Source: Gammaproteobacteria bacterium
GTDB lineage: Bacteria; Pseudomonadota; Gammaproteobacteria; Xanthomonadales; Xanthomonadaceae
Length of the DNA: 11,399 nt
Assembly: GCA_030431185.1 (NCBI GenBank)
Contig: JAUIJO010000089.1
Location: 1-11,399 of the forward strand
Direction of reading: 5' to 3'
Part shown: in pieces, positions 1 through 8,003 of the stretch
Layout of the letters: every line of letters begins with the position of its first letter
Numbering within the stretch: position 1 is the stretch's first letter
Notes under the pieces: generated by a model
Databases searched by the model: none
Told to the model about the DNA's origin: nothing
What the model saw: the letters and a program-made list of their open reading frames with translations, nothing else
Position numbers and translations under genes: made by a program

Positions 1-1
1 C

Positions 2-1651
2 CCCCTGGCCAATCGCCTCGGCATCTGGCAGCTGAAGTGGGAGCTGGAGGACCTGGCGTTCCGTTACCTGGAACCGGACACCTACAAGCAGATCGCGCGC
101 CTGCTGGACGAGAAGCGCGGTGCGCGTGAGCGCTACATCGAGACGGTCAAGCAGACCCTGCGCGATGCCATGGCCGCGCAGGGGATCCAGGCCGAGATCG
201 CCGGCCGTCCCAAGCACATCTTCAGCATCTGGAAGAAGATGCAGCGCAAGGACGCCCCGATCAGCGAGCTCTACGACCTGCGCGCCGTGCGCATCCTGGT
301 GGACGACGTGGCCGCGTGCTACGCCGCGCTGGGGATCGTGCATGCGCAATGGGCGCCGGTGCCCAGCGAGTTCGACGACTACATCGCCCGGCCCAAGCGC
401 AACGACTACCGGTCCCTGCATACCGCGGTGATCGGCCCGGAGGGCAAGACCCTGGAGGTCCAGATCCGCACCCACGAGATGCACCGGGCCGCGGAACTGG
501 GCGTGGCCGCGCACTGGAAGTACAAGGAATCGGGCAGCCAGGCCGCCGACGCCGCCTTCGACCGCCGGATCGCGTGGATGCGCACCCTGCTGGAAGCGCG
601 CGACGATGATGCCCAGCTCGCCGGCGCGCTCGACAGCGAACTGGTGGAGGACCGGGTCTACGTTCTGACGCCCAAGGGCGAGGTCGTCGACCTGCCGATC
701 GGCGCCACGCCGCTGGATTTCGCCTACCAGGTGCACACCGAGGTCGGCCACCGCTGCCGGGGCGCCAAGGTCGACGGGCGCATCGTGCCGCTGGACCACA
801 GGCTCGCGACCGGCGACCGGGTGGAGATCATGACCGCCCGCACCGGCGAGCCGCGGCGCGACTGGCTGATCGAGTCCAACGGGTTCCTGGCCAGCAGCCG
901 CTCGCGGCAGAAGGTCCGCACCTGGTTCCACAAGCTCGACCGCGCCCGCAACGAGCAGGCCGGCAAGGACATGCTCGACCGCGAGCTGCGCCGCCTCGGC
1001 CTGCTGGGCGCCGACCTGGCGCCGGCGCGCGAACGCTTCAGCGTGGTGCACGACAGCGACCTGCACGTGCAGGTGGCGCTGGGCGACCTGGGCCCGCACC
1101 AGGTCGGCCGCGTGCTGCTGGAACACGACCGCGCGGAGGCGGCGCCCAGGGCCCCGGCCGCGCCGCCCGCCTCGCCTTCGCCCCGGCCCAGGCGGCGGCC
1201 CGAGGGCAGCAGCGAGTTCACCGTCGAAGGCGTCGGCAACGTGCTGACCCAGATGGCGCGCTGCTGCCAACCGCTCCCGGGCGAACCGATCGCGGGCTAC
1301 CTGACCCGCGGGCGCGGGGTGAGCGTGCACCGGCCGGGCTGCGCGACCTTCGCGCGGCTCGCGGCCTCGCAGCCGCAGCGGGTGCTGCCGGTCGAGTGGG
1401 GGCGCGGCGGCAGCGCCCACGAGATCGACGTGGAGATGCGTGCCATCGATCGCAAATGGCTGTTGAAGGACGTCACCAACCTGGTCGCGCAGGACAACGT
1501 CAACGTCACCAGCATGCGCAGCGAGCACGAGCGCGATGGCGCGCACGTGCGCCTGCACCTTCGCCTGAAGGTGGCCGACTTCGGCCAGTTGTCGACCGTG
1601 CTCGGCAAGCTGGCGTCGCTGCCGGGCGTCGAACACGCGCGGCGCGCCTGA
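2..1651 (+). CDS. relA: RelA, GTP/ATP pyrophosphokinase ((p)ppGpp synthetase), 5'-truncated by window edge
   Basis: RelA transfers pyrophosphate from ATP to GDP/GTP to make (p)ppGpp on ribosomes stalled by uncharged tRNA. The frame is open from base 2 and gives 549 residues; by alignment from memory to the ~744-residue E. coli protein, roughly the first 200 residues (pseudo-hydrolase domain) lie off the left edge. Seen in order, in fragment numbering: the PLANRLG segment at 1-7; the synthetase domain with EFDD at 123-126 and KRNDYRSLHT just after; a TGS domain at about 216-277; a helical domain; an Ala/Pro/Arg-rich linker at about 379-400; a zinc-finger domain with Cys421, Cys422, His443 and Cys447; and a C-terminal ACT/RRM domain at about 474-549. 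In this family EXDD marks monofunctional RelA, while SpoT/Rel carry RXKD. KRN and YRS replace the usual KPN and YQS, probably a lineage variant. Family assignment is secure. Confidence 0.97.
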   Translation, partial: PLANRLGIWQLKWELEDLAFRYLEPDTYKQIARLLDEKRGARERYIETVKQTLRDAMAAQGIQAEIAGRPKHIFSIWKKMQRKDAPISELYDLRAVRILVDDVAACYAALGIVHAQWAPVPSEFDDYIARPKRNDYRSLHTAVIGPEGKTLEVQIRTHEMHRAAELGVAAHWKYKESGSQAADAAFDRRIAWMRTLLEARDDDAQLAGALDSELVEDRVYVLTPKGEVVDLPIGATPLDFAYQVHTEVGHRCRGAKVDGRIVPLDHRLATGDRVEIMTARTGEPRRDWLIESNGFLASSRSRQKVRTWFHKLDRARNEQAGKDMLDRELRRLGLLGADLAPARERFSVVHDSDLHVQVALGDLGPHQVGRVLLEHDRAEAAPRAPAAPPASPSPRPRRRPEGSSEFTVEGVGNVLTQMARCCQPLPGEPIAGYLTRGRGVSVHRPGCATFARLAASQPQRVLPVEWGRGGSAHEIDVEMRAIDRKWLLKDVTNLVAQDNVNVTSMRSEHERDGAHVRLHLRLKVADFGQLSTVLGKLASLPGVEHARRA

Positions 1652-1660
1652 GTGCGCGCC
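1641..1660 (+). other. Perfect 7-bp GC hairpin spanning the relA stop codon
   Basis: GGCGCGC (1641-1647) and GCGCGCC (1654-1660) are exact reverse complements around a 6-nt loop that contains the TGA stop of relA (1649-1651). No T-run follows, so it is not a standard intrinsic terminator. It might attenuate or protect the relA mRNA end, or be a chance product of GC-rich sequence. Confidence 0.35.
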
Positions 1661-1715
1661 TGCCTGAAGACCTGCTCAGGTAGGCGGCGATGGCAGCGAC
1701 TATGCTGGATCGGCA

Positions 1716-3338
1716 ATGGAACCTGATCCGCACGCAAGGCCCCGCGACGGGGCATCGGCACGCGTCGAGCCCGCCCTGGACGACGGGCGCGCGGCGCGGG
1801 TGCCGCTGGCCCGGCGCACGCCCCCACGTGGCATCCCGGCGGCGCCCGGACGCCCGTCGTGGTGGTGGGCCGGCGCGGCGGCCCTCGTCCTTTTGTTGTT
1901 CGCCCTGCTGGTCCTGCGGCAACCCCTGGCCGATCGACTCTGGCCGGAGACGCGCGCCCAGCAGCTCAGGCTGGATGCCGCCCAGGCGCTCGTCGAGGGC
2001 CGCCTGACCGCGCGCGACGGCACCGGTGCGCGCGAACTGTACGAGGCCGCCCAGGCCCTGGAACCGGACCGTCTGGAGGCGCGCGAAGGCCTCGCCCGCG
2101 TCGGGGAGGCGGCGCTCGGCCAGGCGTCCCGCGCCGTGTCGGAGGGACGCGAGGTCGATGCGCGGCTCGCCCTCGACCTGGCCCGCGAACTTCATGTGCC
2201 GCGCGCGCGACTGGACGTGCTCGAGGAGCGGCTGCGCCTGAGCGCGATGGAGGGCGTGGACGTCGACCAGTGGCTGGTGGCCGCCGATTCGGCGCGGGTG
2301 GCCGGGGAACTGGTGGGCAGCGAGGATGCGGCACTGCCGCTCTACGATCGCGTGCTGTCCCTGCAGCCGGACCGCGTCGAGGCCCTGGAGGGACGGGAAG
2401 ACGCGCTGGATGCCCTGGTCCGGCAGGCCCGGACGGCCCTGGATGCGGGGGCGCTGGCGCGTGCGGGCCGCCTGTTGCGGGAGGCACGCCGCCATGATCC
2501 GGGCCACGTCGACCTGCCCGATGCGCTCGCGGAACTGGCCCGCCTTGGCGAGAAGGCCCAGGCCGATGCCTCGCGCGCGTTCGCCCGCGGGCAGTTGCCG
2601 GAGGCGCGGGCGCGTTGGCGCGAACTGCTCGATGCCGACCCGTCCAGCGACGCCGCGCGTCGCGGACTGGGCGACGTGGCGGCCGCATGGGCCGCGCAGG
2701 CACGTCGCGAGGCGTCCGACTTCCACTTCGATGCCGCCGACGGCGCCCTGGCGGAAGCGCGGGCGACGGCCGCCCTGTTGCCGGAGGCACCGCTCGACCT
2801 GGAGGCGGTGGAACGCGACATCGACGGAGCGCGCCGGGTGCGCGAACGCATGCAGTCGCCGGCGAGCGGCGCCCACCTGACGCCCGCGCAACGCGAACGC
2901 AGGCTGGTCGAGTTGCTGGACCAGGCCGAGGCCGCCCGGGGCCGGGGGCAGCTGCTCGCGCCGCCCGGGGACAGCGCCTACGACCGGCTCAGCGCCGCGC
3001 GGGCGTTGTCGCCCGCGGACCCGCGCGTCGTGCAGGCCACCGCGCGGATGTTGCCCACCTCGGTCGCGTGTTTCGATGATGCCCTGCGAGGCAACCAGCT
3101 GGTCCGGGCCGGCCGTTGCCTGGAGGCCAGCGAGGTCCTGGGCATGGCCCCCGGTCGCCTGCGGCTGTCGCGCGAGCGACTGGCGCAGCGCTGGATCGCC
3201 GTGGGCGACGAACGCCTGGGGGCGGGCGAGCTGGACCGGGTCGAAGCCGCGATCGCCGCCGCGCGCGCACTCGACCCGAAGGCCCCGGGCCTGGACGACC
3301 TCCAGCAGCGGCTTCGCGCGGCGTCGGTCGAGCCCTAG
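1716..3338 (+). CDS. Single-pass membrane protein with extracytoplasmic TPR-like repeats, function unknown
   Basis: A 540-residue protein I cannot name. Residues 1-48 are Arg/Pro-rich and probably disordered in the cytoplasm. Residues 49-67 (WWWAGAAALVLLLFALLVL) form one clear transmembrane helix with no cleavage site, so the rest should be periplasmic. From about 90 to 535 there are roughly nine imperfect TPR-like units, each a helix pair ending in a motif such as LEPDR, LQPDR, HDPGH or LDPKA. Such scaffolds usually bind proteins. The only two cysteines, Cys452 and Cys468, lie in one repeat and could form a disulfide. The ATG at 1716 follows a weak GGAT at 1707-1710; an ATG at 1690 is in another frame. 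The gene lies 64 nt after relA and may be co-transcribed. Its stop overlaps that of the convergent glycosyltransferase gene. The coding call is sure; the function is open. Confidence 0.88.
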   Translation: MEPDPHARPRDGASARVEPALDDGRAARVPLARRTPPRGIPAAPGRPSWWWAGAAALVLLLFALLVLRQPLADRLWPETRAQQLRLDAAQALVEGRLTARDGTGARELYEAAQALEPDRLEAREGLARVGEAALGQASRAVSEGREVDARLALDLARELHVPRARLDVLEERLRLSAMEGVDVDQWLVAADSARVAGELVGSEDAALPLYDRVLSLQPDRVEALEGREDALDALVRQARTALDAGALARAGRLLREARRHDPGHVDLPDALAELARLGEKAQADASRAFARGQLPEARARWRELLDADPSSDAARRGLGDVAAAWAAQARREASDFHFDAADGALAEARATAALLPEAPLDLEAVERDIDGARRVRERMQSPASGAHLTPAQRERRLVELLDQAEAARGRGQLLAPPGDSAYDRLSAARALSPADPRVVQATARMLPTSVACFDDALRGNQLVRAGRCLEASEVLGMAPGRLRLSRERLAQRWIAVGDERLGAGELDRVEAAIAAARALDPKAPGLDDLQQRLRAASVEP

Positions 3339-3357
3339 CCGATCGGGCCGTCGACCG
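3325..3357. terminator. Possible bidirectional hairpin over the convergent stop codons
   Basis: CGGTCGA (3325-3331) pairs exactly with TCGACCG (3351-3357). Just inside, GCCC (3332-3335) pairs with GGGC (3345-3348), leaving a 2-nt bulge (3349-3350) and a 9-nt loop. This makes 11 bp centred on the shared CTAG where the TPR and glycosyltransferase genes end. No T-run flanks it on either strand, so intrinsic termination is uncertain. Position and symmetry fit a hairpin serving both genes. Confidence 0.35.
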
Positions 3358-5476
3358 CACCCGTGCCGGCGGGCGTGGCCTCGTCCTGGCGCAACAGGAT
3401 CCGCCGGACGACGTCGCGTCCCGCGTCGAGGGAAAAGTGGCGTTCGACGTTGCGACGCGCACCCGCGGCCAGCCGCTGCCACAGGGCTTCGTCCTCATGC
3501 GCGCGAAGCACCGCCGCGGCGAACGCGTCGGGCGCGTCGGCCACGAGCACGTCCTCGCCGTCGACCAGGTGCATGCCCTCGACCGCGCAATGGGTGGCCA
3601 CCACCGGCTGGCCATGGGCCATGCTCTGGTTGACCTTGCCCTTGACCCCCGCGCCGTAGCGCAGGGGCGCCACCGCCACCCGGGCACCGTCCAGCCACGG
3701 CGACAGGTCGGGCACGTGGCCGTGGACCTCGATGCCGTCGCGTCCGTGCAGCGCACGGATCGAGTCGGGCACGTCGCCGCCGATGCAGTGGAAGCGAAGC
3801 GCCGGCGCGCGCTCGCGCAGCCGGGGCCAGACTTCGGCGCTGAACCAGTGCACCGCGTCCACGTTCGGCGGATGGCGGAAGCCGCCGACGAACATCACGT
3901 CGCGGCGTTGCGCGAATCCTGGGCCATCCCCGGGCAGGTGATGCAGGTTGGAGAGGATCTCGACGCGGGCGCCCGGGGCGTCGGAGGCCAACAGCTCGCG
4001 CTCCACCGCACTGACCACCAGGGTGGCGTCGCTGCGGCCGACCAGGTCGAGCTCGAGCACGCGCGTGCGCTCGGCGGCGCGCGACAGTGCCGGGTCGCCG
4101 GCCAGCTCGGCCCCACGCCGCTCCCGCAGGTAGTGGAGGTCCACGGTGTCGAACACCACGCGCGCCCGGGGTGCGTATCGGCGCAACAGGGGCAGCATCT
4201 CGCGCATGACGTAGTGGCGGCACGCCACGACGGTGGCGAAGCGCCCGCCGTGCTCGCGCAACCACGCGGGGATGCCCCCGGCATGCGGGGCGTGCCAGGC
4301 TTCCACGCCCAGCGACTGCAGCAGCGCCGTGTGCTCGCCGTCGTGCTTGAGGTCGGCCGGCAGGAACACGACGTGGGCGCCTTCTTCCTGCAGCAGGCGC
4401 ATCAGGTTGACCAGGCGCAGGGAGCCCGAGTCGTGGTTGGGCCGGGGCGTCAGCGCGTCGATGACGAGGACGCAGTGATCATGGTGCCGGTCGGTGACGC
4501 GACCCAGCGGCACGTCGTGGGCCGGGTGGCGCGCCAGCCGTGGGCGCCAGCGTTCGACGAATTTCGTCTGGTTCTGCACCTGGTACGCCTTGACGCCACG
4601 CCGCGTGTCGGTACCCGCGGTGGCGCCTTCCACGTGGACGACGCGCGCGTCCGGCTGGACCAGGACCTGCAGTCCCTGTTCCCGGGCCTTCATGCACAGA
4701 TCGGTGTCCTCGTAGAAGGCCGGGCTGAAGTGGGTATCGAAGCCACCGAGCCCCTGGAAGACCGTGGTACGGATCGCCAGTGCGGCACCCGAGCAGTAGT
4801 CCACGCGGCGGACGAAAGCGAACGCCGGGTCGTTGGCGGCCCGGTGGCGCCCCAGCTTCTCCGCCGAGCCATCCCGTCGGACGATCCCGCCGGCCTCCTG
4901 CAGGCGCCCGTCCGGGTACAGCAACTGGGCGCCGACGATGCCGGTGCCGGGATGGGCATCGAAGGTGTCGATCAATGCGTCGAGCCAACCCGGTTGCGGC
5001 ACGGTGTCGTTGTTGAGGAACACCAGGAACTCACCCGAGGCGAGCGAGGCGCCGTCGTTGCAGGCGGCGATGAAGCCGCCGTTGGCAGCGCGGCGGTGGT
5101 AACGCAGGCCCTCGACCTGGCGCAAGGCCGCTTCGGTGTCGTCGCTGGAGCCGTCGTCGACCACGATCACCTCGAAGGCCGCCGCCGGCGGATGCGCGGC
5201 GATCGCCCTCAGGCAGGCGAGGGTATGGGCGAACTGGTTGAACACCGGGATGACGATGCTGGCGCGCGGTGCCTCGCTGCGCGGCAGCGTGAAGGGCGCG
5301 AAGGGACCGGCTTCAGGCAGGAACAGGGCGGGTCGCTGCCCGCGTGGTACCCGCTGGAACTGCCGGAGCACGCGTTCCCACGATGCCTTCCAGCCGCGGG
5401 TGCGCAGGCTCGCGATCCCGCGCCGGCACAGGCCGGCGATGCGGTCGATCTGGAAACGGATATCGGCGGCGCTCAT
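3335..5476 (-). CDS. Two-domain glycosyltransferase (GT2 N-terminal half + GT4-like C-terminal half)
   Basis: A 713-residue cytoplasmic protein without signal peptide or membrane helix, predicted to add two sugars to an envelope polysaccharide or other acceptor. The N-terminal half is a GT-A/GT2 domain: SIVIPVFN at 73-80, VVDDGSSDDT at 105-114, FLNNDT at 153-158 in the place of the DXD metal site, FYEDTDLC at 254-261 with the likely base, and His281 of the VVHVEG motif. It resembles WbbL-like rhamnosyltransferases. The C-terminal half (about 335-690) is GT-B: VMFVGGFRHPPN at 527-538, then GAGVKGKVNQSMAHGQPVVAT at about 608-628, where classical GT4 enzymes carry the EX7E motif; the second Glu is replaced by the NQS context, as in one GT4 subgroup. 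The start ATG has only a weak GGA 6-7 nt upstream. No other polysaccharide genes are near, so donor and acceptor cannot be told. The fold call is strong, the specificity unknown. Confidence 0.93.
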   Translation of the reverse strand: MSAADIRFQIDRIAGLCRRGIASLRTRGWKASWERVLRQFQRVPRGQRPALFLPEAGPFAPFTLPRSEAPRASIVIPVFNQFAHTLACLRAIAAHPPAAAFEVIVVDDGSSDDTEAALRQVEGLRYHRRAANGGFIAACNDGASLASGEFLVFLNNDTVPQPGWLDALIDTFDAHPGTGIVGAQLLYPDGRLQEAGGIVRRDGSAEKLGRHRAANDPAFAFVRRVDYCSGAALAIRTTVFQGLGGFDTHFSPAFYEDTDLCMKAREQGLQVLVQPDARVVHVEGATAGTDTRRGVKAYQVQNQTKFVERWRPRLARHPAHDVPLGRVTDRHHDHCVLVIDALTPRPNHDSGSLRLVNLMRLLQEEGAHVVFLPADLKHDGEHTALLQSLGVEAWHAPHAGGIPAWLREHGGRFATVVACRHYVMREMLPLLRRYAPRARVVFDTVDLHYLRERRGAELAGDPALSRAAERTRVLELDLVGRSDATLVVSAVERELLASDAPGARVEILSNLHHLPGDGPGFAQRRDVMFVGGFRHPPNVDAVHWFSAEVWPRLRERAPALRFHCIGGDVPDSIRALHGRDGIEVHGHVPDLSPWLDGARVAVAPLRYGAGVKGKVNQSMAHGQPVVATHCAVEGMHLVDGEDVLVADAPDAFAAAVLRAHEDEALWQRLAAGARRNVERHFSLDAGRDVVRRILLRQDEATPAGTGAVDGPIG

Positions 5477-5514
5477 GCGTATCCGTCCATTGGCATTGCT
5501 GAAGGAACTCCCAT
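5473..5514 (-). other. Possible 13-codon leader ORF overlapping the glycosyltransferase start
   Basis: On the minus strand ATG at 5514 opens MGVPSAMPMDGYA and stops at TGA 5473-5475, which overlaps the glycosyltransferase ATG as ATGA. A second in-frame ATG at 5496 has GGGAG 11 nt upstream. Such overlap permits translational coupling and might compensate for the weak ribosome site of the main gene. Short frames like this arise easily by chance, so this is speculative. Confidence 0.15.
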
Positions 5515-5533
5515 CACGGGTCGGGGGGCCGCG

Positions 5534-5561
5534 CGGACGCGGGCGCGCGCTGCGCTAGACT
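5534..5561 (+). promoter_or_regulatory. Candidate sigma-70 promoter for the mrcB operon
   Basis: TAGACT at 5556-5561 matches 4 of 6 bases of TATAAT. CGGACG at 5534-5539, 16 nt upstream, is a poor -35 (3 of 6). It lies in the 112-nt gap between divergent genes, 27 nt before the proposed mrcB start, where a promoter for the five-gene run is needed. The -10 is plausible; the -35 is weak. Confidence 0.3.
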
Positions 5562-5588
5562 CGCCTGAACGAGGGCGCCGCCCCGCCA

Positions 5589-8003
5589 TTGTCCCATGCC
5601 GTGGCCCGAAACCCGCACAACCGGATCAAGTACGAGGAAGACGACAGCGAGCAGGACGAGCGCCGGGGATGGCGCGCCTGGCTGGTGACCCTGGCCCTGG
5701 CGGCGGTCGCGCTGGGGCTCGGATTCCTGGTGCCGTACATGCTGTACCTCAACCACGAGGTGGGCGCCCGCTTCGGCCAGTTGCAATGGCAGATCCCGAC
5801 CCGGGTCTATGCCCGTCCGCTGCTGTTGGCGCCGGGCCTGCGCATGGACGCCGACACGCTGGGCACCGAGCTGGCGGCCGCCGCGTACCGCGAGGGCGAC
5901 GGCAAGGCCCCGGGCACCTACCTGCACGACGGCAGTCGCTGGGTCATCGCGAGCCGCGGTTTCAACGATGTCGGCGGGCCGGTGCCGGCGCGTCGCGTCG
6001 AGCTGCGCCTGGCATCCGGTCGGGTGGGGGATCTCCAAGAAGCGGGCGCGGGCGCCCCCATCGAGCAGGCCCCGCTCGATCCGGCCCGCATCGCCACCCT
6101 GTACGGCCAGAAGCAGGAGGAGCGCCGGCTGGTGCGAATCCAGGACGTCCCGGACCTGCTGGTCACCGGCCTGCAGGCGGTCGAGGATCGGGACTTCGCC
6201 CACCACCACGGCATCGACGTCGGCGGGATGGTGCGCGCGGCCTGGGTCAACCTGCGCTCGGGCGCGGCCCGCCAGGGCGCCAGCACGCTCACCCAGCAGC
6301 TCGCCCGCAGCGGCCTGCTGGGCATAGGGCGCGAGCAGACCTTCACCCGCAAGGGCAAGGAGATCCTGTACGCGCTGCTCATCGAGTCCCGGTACGACAA
6401 GGGCACGATCCTCGAGGCCTACCTCAACCAGGTCTACCTCGGCCAACGCGGTGCCCAGGCCGTGCATGGCGTGGCCGCCGGCGCCGAGTTCTGGTTCGGC
6501 CGCGACCTCAAGAACCTCAGCACCGAGCAGATCGCCCTGCTGGTGGGCATCGTCCGCGGGCCCTCCTACTACGACCCGCGGCGGCATCCGGAGCGGGCCC
6601 GGGCGCGGCGCGACTTCGCGCTGGGGGAGATGCACGAGACCGGCCTGATCGACGACGCCGAGTACCAGCGCGCCCTGGCCGCGCCACTGGGGATCAGCCA
6701 GACGCCCGGCAGCCTCTCGGCGAACCGCTTCCCCGCCTACATCGACCTCGTGCGCCGCCAACTGGCGCACGACTACCCGGCCGACGCCCTCGCCGGGGCC
6801 GGCTTGACGGTGATGAGCGGCATGTCGCCCTCCGCCCAGGCCTACGCCGAGGCGGCGGTGACGCGCGCGCTCAAGGACCTCGACAACGACAAGCGGCCGC
6901 CCCTCGAATCGGGCCTGGTGGTGACCGACGTGCACAACGGCGATGTCATCGCCCTCGTCGGCAGCCGTGATTTCGCACGGCCCGGCTTCAACCGGGCCCT
7001 CGAGGCCAAGCGTCCCGTGGGTTCGCTGATCAAGCCCTTCGTCAACCTGCTGGCGCTGGCCCAGCCGGGGCGCTGGTCGCTGGCGAGCTGGGTCGACGAT
7101 TCGCCCGTCAAGGTCGCACTGGGGCGCGGCAAGACCTGGGAGCCGGGCAATTCCGACGGCCGCAGCCATGGCACGGTGCGGCTGGTCGATGCGCTCGCGC
7201 ATTCGTACAACCAGGCGACGGTGCGGATCGGCATGGCGGTGGCGCCCGAGCGCATCGCTGCCCTGGTCAAGACACTGGCGGGGATCGACGCGCAGCCGAA
7301 CCCGGCGCTGATCCTCGGGTCGCTCGACGAGAGCCCCTACGCGATGGCGCAGCTCTACCAGTTCCTCGCATCGGGCGGCGAGATCCAGCCCCTGCACGCC
7401 GTGCGGGGCGTCCTCGATGCCCAGGGCAACGCGCTCAACCGCTACGACAAGGCCCCCGCCCCGGCCCAGGAGGGCGATGCCGTGGCGGCGCGCCTGATCA
7501 CGATCGCGTTGCAACAGGCCGTCTCCGGCGGCACCGGACGGCGCCTGGTCGCCGACGGCCTGGGCCACTTGGCGCCGGCGGGCAAGACCGGCACCAGCAA
7601 CGACGGCAGAGACAGCTGGTTCGCCGGCTGGACCGGCGACCATCTGGCGGTGATCTGGATGGGCAACGACCAGAACCAGGCCACCGGGCTGTACGGCGCG
7701 ACGGGCGCGATGCGGGTGTGGTCGAACATCTTCCGCAACCTGCCCAGCGCGACGCTCAAGGTCGGCGACACGGGACTGGACTGGGCCTGGGTGGTGGGTG
7801 CCGACAGCACCGATGCGAGCTGCGAGGGCGCCCGGCGCTTCGCGTTCGTCGCCGGCCAGGCGCCGCCCTACGCCCCTTGCCCGCTGCCGGAGCCCGCGCC
7901 GATCGAGGAGAGCGGGCAGGGCGGCTGGCGGGAATGGTTCGGCTTCGGCCGGGACCGTGACGAGACCTCCGAGACCCCATCCGATGAGGCCCCGACGCCA
8001 TGA
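5589..8003 (+). CDS. mrcB: Bifunctional penicillin-binding protein 1b (peptidoglycan glycosyltransferase/transpeptidase)
   Basis: A class A PBP that polymerises lipid II and cross-links the stem peptides on the periplasmic face of the inner membrane. Length is 804 residues, normal for PBP1b. A charged cytoplasmic tail (1-30) precedes one membrane helix (about 31-54). A UB2H-like domain (about 70-165) is the place where E. coli PBP1b docks its lipoprotein activator. The GT51 domain shows catalytic Glu199 in EDRDFAHHHGID, GASTLTQQL at 230-238, RKGKE at 254-258 and LEAYLNQVYLG at 275-285. The transpeptidase has Ser479 in SLIK, SYN at 539-541 and KTGTS at 666-670, all intact. The tail carries Cys745 and Cys764, a possible disulfide. 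There is no in-frame ATG: the start is TTG 5589, 13 nt after GAGGG (5571-5575), or GTG 5601, four codons on; an in-frame TAG at 5556 bars a longer form. It leads a five-gene run and its stop overlaps the next ATG. Confidence 0.97.
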   Translation: MSHAVARNPHNRIKYEEDDSEQDERRGWRAWLVTLALAAVALGLGFLVPYMLYLNHEVGARFGQLQWQIPTRVYARPLLLAPGLRMDADTLGTELAAAAYREGDGKAPGTYLHDGSRWVIASRGFNDVGGPVPARRVELRLASGRVGDLQEAGAGAPIEQAPLDPARIATLYGQKQEERRLVRIQDVPDLLVTGLQAVEDRDFAHHHGIDVGGMVRAAWVNLRSGAARQGASTLTQQLARSGLLGIGREQTFTRKGKEILYALLIESRYDKGTILEAYLNQVYLGQRGAQAVHGVAAGAEFWFGRDLKNLSTEQIALLVGIVRGPSYYDPRRHPERARARRDFALGEMHETGLIDDAEYQRALAAPLGISQTPGSLSANRFPAYIDLVRRQLAHDYPADALAGAGLTVMSGMSPSAQAYAEAAVTRALKDLDNDKRPPLESGLVVTDVHNGDVIALVGSRDFARPGFNRALEAKRPVGSLIKPFVNLLALAQPGRWSLASWVDDSPVKVALGRGKTWEPGNSDGRSHGTVRLVDALAHSYNQATVRIGMAVAPERIAALVKTLAGIDAQPNPALILGSLDESPYAMAQLYQFLASGGEIQPLHAVRGVLDAQGNALNRYDKAPAPAQEGDAVAARLITIALQQAVSGGTGRRLVADGLGHLAPAGKTGTSNDGRDSWFAGWTGDHLAVIWMGNDQNQATGLYGATGAMRVWSNIFRNLPSATLKVGDTGLDWAWVVGADSTDASCEGARRFAFVAGQAPPYAPCPLPEPAPIEESGQGGWREWFGFGRDRDETSETPSDEAPTP

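Noticed and set aside
1663..1680. CCTGA / TCAGG inverted repeat after relA
   Set aside because: Only 5 bp with an 8-nt loop and no T-run; not credible as a terminator.
1701..1706. TATGCT resembling a -10 box just before the TPR gene
   Set aside because: No -35-like hexamer lies at proper spacing, and the transcript would be almost leaderless; too weak to annotate as a promoter.
1506..3482. Minus-strand open frame of 658 codons opposite the TPR gene
   Set aside because: The plus-strand product has a clear membrane helix and periodic repeats. The minus frame is Arg/Gly-rich and crosses into the relA end and the glycosyltransferase end.
3116..6970. Plus-strand open frame of 1284 codons running antisense to the glycosyltransferase and into mrcB
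   Set aside because: It overlaps two clear genes with intact catalytic motifs and has low-complexity Arg/Gly/Ala/Pro composition without a recognisable domain. High GC makes stops rare in shadow frames.
5514..7643. Minus-strand open frame of 709 codons opposite mrcB
   Set aside because: Opposite PBP1b, whose GT51 and transpeptidase motifs are all intact; it shows no domain of its own.
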